Source: an uncultured Granulosicoccaceae bacterium
GTDB taxonomy: Bacteria > Pseudomonadota > Gammaproteobacteria > Granulosicoccales > Granulosicoccaceae
Direction of reading: 5' to 3'
Assembly: GCA_937951695.1 (NCBI GenBank)
Contig: CALFBL010000125.1
Span: 1 to 9,872 of the forward strand
Length of the DNA stretch: 9,872 bases
Shown: piece after piece, positions 7,305 through 9,872 of the stretch
Layout of the letters: each line of letters opens with the position of its first letter
How positions within the stretch are numbered: the first letter of the stretch is position 1
Made by a program: the position numbers and the translations under genes
The notes under the pieces: generated by a model
What the model saw: only the letters and a program-made list of their open reading frames with translations
The model's database searches: none
Told to the model about the DNA's origin: nothing

Positions 7305-8528
7305 CTAAGCGGCAATGCGTTGTTGTTGACGCAGCGAGTCTATGACCCAATTGAATTCCCTGACAATCGCGTCATCGATCGATTGCGTGCGGTATACATC
7401 GGGTAACACATCCCACGTGTAGGTCTCGATTTCAAGATGTTCACTGATCGGTTTTATAGCGTGACGCTGCAGCGCTTGTTCGACAAAGAAGCGGGTGGAT
7501 GAGAAGTCTCCCAGGTTATCCAAGAATATAGGTACGTGAAAATGTACCCGCCATTCTCTTTCTTGTTCACTGTCATCCAGTGCATCCAATGCGGCGGGTA
7601 AATCCTCGAAACGATTCAGCGTACCATTGTGCTGTTCGACAACCTGATGCAGATAGACCTTATCGATAAAGGGCTCTAGTAAGTGTTTATTCTTCGCCGA
7701 CAGGTTGGGTAAACGAAGTCCTGAACTGATCTGAACTTTACCGATGGCAATGCCAGCGTTTTCCAGTGCATCGATGCAGTTATTGCAGGATTCAAACTCA
7801 ACGGCTGCGTGACATAAGTCCAAGCATAAAGTCAAATGAGATCGAAGTAAGTCTTCGGCCACGTCCAGTGTGACGTGGGTGAGTTTGGCGAACCGTTCGC
7901 AAGCTGATGCACCATACAGGTGTTGATCGAAATACTCGATCGACTCTTCGATTGTTTCAAGATAGCAACAAGGTTCAGGTTCCAGTGCCAGCACAATGTG
8001 CTTCCCCGTACGACGTTCGATGCCAACAAGGTAGGCGGCTTGTTGAATAAAATAGTCCGTCATTTGCTCGACGTCAGACTCTCGCTGTACCGAGCTTTTG
8101 AAGGCGCCTGGTACGGTGCTTATGCTACCGGTCATGTGGGGGGGCAGGATTTGCGCAAACACATCGGCCAATGTGTTGCTGTAGTTAAGGCGTGCAGCAT
8201 CGGTCCAGTCAGGCAAGTAGACGTTCTCCTTTACCGCGTCCCCATGAAAGGTACCATAGGGAAAGCCATTGATGGTGTACACATAACAATGGTGATCGGC
8301 TAAAAATTCGAGGAGTTCGGCAATCGCTGAGGGCCTGGCGAGATCCTGAGCAGCAACCGCTGACAAGCGCAGCCCAATACCGAAGGGGGCTTTGGGGCTC
8401 AACTGGGCTTTGATCGGCGGGATGTGCAAGCGCAGACTATTCAAGACTTCATCCCAACTCTCGCCGGGGTGAATGTTTGAGCAATAGCTTAGGTGGCCAA
8501 CCGAGGCCGTATGCAGTGATAGATCCAT
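7305..8528 (-). CDS. eboE: Metabolite traffic protein EboE (xylose-isomerase-like TIM barrel)
   Basis: 407 residues from ATG 8528, TAG at 7305-7307. Soluble cytoplasmic protein of the sugar-phosphate isomerase/AP endonuclease TIM-barrel superfamily. The EboE pattern is plain: HLSYCSNIHPGESWDEV (12-28), FGIGLRLSA (49-57), YTINGFPYGTFHG (84-96), GSISTVPGAFK (134-144). Candidate metal ligands sit on successive strands: Glu183 or Glu185 (ALEPEP), Asp237 and His240 (LCLDLCH), Gln266 (KVQISS), His329 and His331 (VHFHVP), and Glu368 (LEIETYTW). A divalent-metal isomerase or epimerase site is therefore likely, but the reaction is not known. In Nostoc, EboE belongs to the ebo cluster tied to export of the scytonemin monomer. 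The in-frame ATG at 8555 would add nine residues (MHSSCKHRF) before the conserved start, so 8528 is preferred; neither has a clear ribosome site. Transcribed toward eboC, three bases away, and divergent from eboF. Confidence 0.93.
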   Translation of the reverse strand: MDLSLHTASVGHLSYCSNIHPGESWDEVLNSLRLHIPPIKAQLSPKAPFGIGLRLSAVAAQDLARPSAIAELLEFLADHHCYVYTINGFPYGTFHGDAVKENVYLPDWTDAARLNYSNTLADVFAQILPPHMTGSISTVPGAFKSSVQRESDVEQMTDYFIQQAAYLVGIERRTGKHIVLALEPEPCCYLETIEESIEYFDQHLYGASACERFAKLTHVTLDVAEDLLRSHLTLCLDLCHAAVEFESCNNCIDALENAGIAIGKVQISSGLRLPNLSAKNKHLLEPFIDKVYLHQVVEQHNGTLNRFEDLPAALDALDDSEQEREWRVHFHVPIFLDNLGDFSSTRFFVEQALQRHAIKPISEHLEIETYTWDVLPDVYRTQSIDDAIVREFNWVIDSLRQQQRIAA

Positions 8529-8564
8529 AAACCGATGCTTGCACGAACTGTGCATAATCCGGCT
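8529..8564. promoter_or_regulatory. 36-bp divergent eboE-eboF control region
   Basis: Only 36 bases separate the two start codons. TGCAC-GAACT-GTGCA at 8540-8554 is an inverted repeat with five-base arms, centred at 8547, almost exactly mid-way, as expected for one operator serving both genes. CATAAT at 8553-8558 matches the -10 hexamer at five of six positions. It lies six bases before the eboF ATG, so a transcript from it would be leaderless or nearly so; no -35 resembling TTGACA sits 16-18 bp upstream. Promoters may extend into the opposite coding regions. Confidence 0.4.
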
Positions 8565-9872
8565 ATGCAGCAGACATTAGTTATACTGGTTGTCGGACTA
8601 AGCCCAGCATTGGTCGGAAAATATACACCGCATCTGGAAAAACTGGCTGCCTTGGGTCGAATGCGCCCGATGCAGGCGGTCACGCCCGCGGTGACCTGTT
8701 CGGCTCAGTCCAGCATGCTGACCGGTCTGAGTCCGCGTGATCACGGAATTGTGGCGAATGGGTGGTATTTTCGCGATCTGGCAGAGACTTGGTTGTGGCG
8801 CCAGTCAAACCATCTGGTCTCAGGTGAAAAGGTTTGGGAGACAGCGAAGCAACGCAACCCAAGCTTCAGCTGCGCGAAAATGTTCTGGTGGTACAACATG
8901 TATTCAACTGCGGACTGGAGCGCTACCCCTCGACCGATGTACCCCGCTGACGGTCGAAAAATTCCTGACCATTACACCTACCCAGCCGAGTTGCATGACG
9001 AACTGGACGCGAAGTTCGGCCAATTTCCGTTGTTCAAGTTCTGGGGCCCTGCCGCAGACATAACGTCCAGTCGATGGATAGCGAACGCGACCCGCCATGT
9101 CATGCAAACCCGTAACCCGACCCTGACGCTGACGTACTTGCCGCATCTGGATTACAACCTGCAGCGCCTCGGCCCTGATCTCGATCACGAGTTGGTGCAA
9201 TCCGACCTGCGCGAGGTGGATGCGTTGTGCGGCGAATTGATTGCGGAGGCTGCGCAGACAGGCATGGAAGTCATGGTGGTCTCTGAATACGGCATAACAC
9301 CGGTAACCGATGCTGTACACATCAATAGAGCCCTGCGATCTGCTGGGATGGTGCGTGTTCGCGAAGAACAGGGCCGTGAACAATTGGACGCGGGGGCCAG
9401 TGATGCATTCGCCGTTGCCGATCACCAGATAGCGCACATCTACGTAAACAATCTGGATCGACTCGATGAAGTGAAAGCGGTTATTCAGAAGCTGGATGGT
9501 GTCGAGCACCTGCTGGATGATTCGGGCAAGCGTGACTGGGGGCTCGATCATGAACGATCTGGAGAGCTTGTCGCGATCTCCGAAGCGGATCGCTGGTTCA
9601 GTTACTACTACTGGCTCGATGACGAGCGCGCCCCGGACTATTCCAATACCGTCGACATCCACCGTAAGCCCGGCTATGACCCAGTTGAATTATTTTTAGA
9701 CCCCACGATCAAGTTGCCGCTGGCTGCTATCGGCGGCCGAGTCCTTCGAAAGAAGCTCGGGTTTCGAACCTTGATGGACGTGATTTCGAATCGCGATACG
9801 CAGCTGGTCAAAGGCTCACACGGACGCCCCACCGATGATCCCGATCATGGGCCTGTTCTGATCAGCAGCAAC
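8565..9872 (+). CDS. eboF: EboF, type I phosphodiesterase/nucleotide pyrophosphatase family (C-terminus beyond window)
   Basis: 436 residues are visible from ATG 8565 to the last base, with no stop. The related proteins I recall are about 460 residues, so little is missing. The fold is that of the alkaline phosphatase superfamily, NPP branch. PAVTCSAQSSMLTG (41-54) puts Thr44 at the nucleophile position, nine residues before the TG, and HGIVANGWYFRDL (60-72) has Asn65 at the phosphate-binding position. Also present are CAKMFWWYNMYS (103-114), GPAADI, PHLDYNLQRLGP (193-204), VVSEYGITPV (238-247), FAVADHQIAHIYV (282-294), SYYYWLDD (346-353) and DIHRKPGYDPVELF (364-377). Several canonical metal ligands differ: the first Asp is Val10, the His of DxxxH is Gln200, and the Asp-His pair is Glu241-Tyr242. 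Activity as a normal phosphodiesterase is thus uncertain. There is no signal peptide, although N-terminal VILVVGLSPALVG is hydrophobic. Divergent from eboE over 36 bp; there is no Shine-Dalgarno. Confidence 0.88.
   Translation, partial: MQQTLVILVVGLSPALVGKYTPHLEKLAALGRMRPMQAVTPAVTCSAQSSMLTGLSPRDHGIVANGWYFRDLAETWLWRQSNHLVSGEKVWETAKQRNPSFSCAKMFWWYNMYSTADWSATPRPMYPADGRKIPDHYTYPAELHDELDAKFGQFPLFKFWGPAADITSSRWIANATRHVMQTRNPTLTLTYLPHLDYNLQRLGPDLDHELVQSDLREVDALCGELIAEAAQTGMEVMVVSEYGITPVTDAVHINRALRSAGMVRVREEQGREQLDAGASDAFAVADHQIAHIYVNNLDRLDEVKAVIQKLDGVEHLLDDSGKRDWGLDHERSGELVAISEADRWFSYYYWLDDERAPDYSNTVDIHRKPGYDPVELFLDPTIKLPLAAIGGRVLRKKLGFRTLMDVISNRDTQLVKGSHGRPTDDPDHGPVLISSN

Noticed and set aside
8904..9662. 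Long reverse-strand open frame (252 codons) opposite eboF
   Set aside because: The plus strand carries a recognisable EboF protein through the whole stretch; the reverse frame resembles no family I know and is a shadow of its codon pattern.
1..9872. Mobile element, prophage, CRISPR or defence system
   Set aside because: No transposase, integrase, phage gene, regularly spaced direct repeats or nuclease/helicase genes are visible; all large frames are metabolic or transport genes.

Overview
The window is ordinary-density bacterial coding DNA of moderate GC. It has short intergenic gaps, no tRNA or rRNA, no CRISPR array and no insertion sequence that I can recognise. The protein families point to a proteobacterium; an aquatic or marine gamma- or alphaproteobacterium is my best guess, but the sequence does not decide it. 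These families are a FadN-like HAD/crotonase fusion, an MFS permease, a Gfo/Idh/MocA oxidoreductase with the CCH motif, a DUF2853 protein, and Ebo proteins.

Left part (1-4513). Bases 1 to about 90 encode, on the minus strand, a 30-residue piece of cytochrome c oxidase subunit I. It is joined directly to a PfkB-family sugar kinase gene (66-812, minus), which is cut short before its catalytic GAGD motif. This is either an assembly chimera at a contig end or a real rearrangement. Divergent from the kinase is a large bifunctional beta-oxidation gene (928-3225, plus) with an N-terminal 3-hydroxyacyl-CoA dehydrogenase and a C-terminal enoyl-CoA hydratase. It converges on an MFS permease gene (3314-4513, minus).

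Middle (4514-6335). The permease is divergent from a Gfo/Idh/MocA dehydrogenase gene (4651-5835, plus). Their shared 137-bp upstream region carries palindromic TGGAA/TTCCA elements that look like operator half-sites, so the transporter and the dehydrogenase may be co-regulated around one unidentified sugar or polyol. A small DUF2853 gene (6003-6335, plus) follows.

Right part (6354-9872). This is the most notable region: a partial ebo (metabolite traffic) cluster. eboE (7305-8528) and eboC (6354-7301) lie on the minus strand, 3 bp apart. eboF (8565-9872, plus, running off the window) is divergent from eboE across only 36 bp. In cyanobacteria the ebo genes are linked to delivery of the scytonemin monomer to the periplasm, but most bacteria with ebo clusters do not make scytonemin and the traded metabolite is unknown. 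eboA, eboB and eboD are not in this window and could lie beyond its right end. EboF keeps the phosphodiesterase fold motifs but has lost several canonical metal ligands, so its chemistry is doubtful. The divergent layout and the symmetric TGCAC-N5-GTGCA element centred between eboE and eboF are the points most worth checking.
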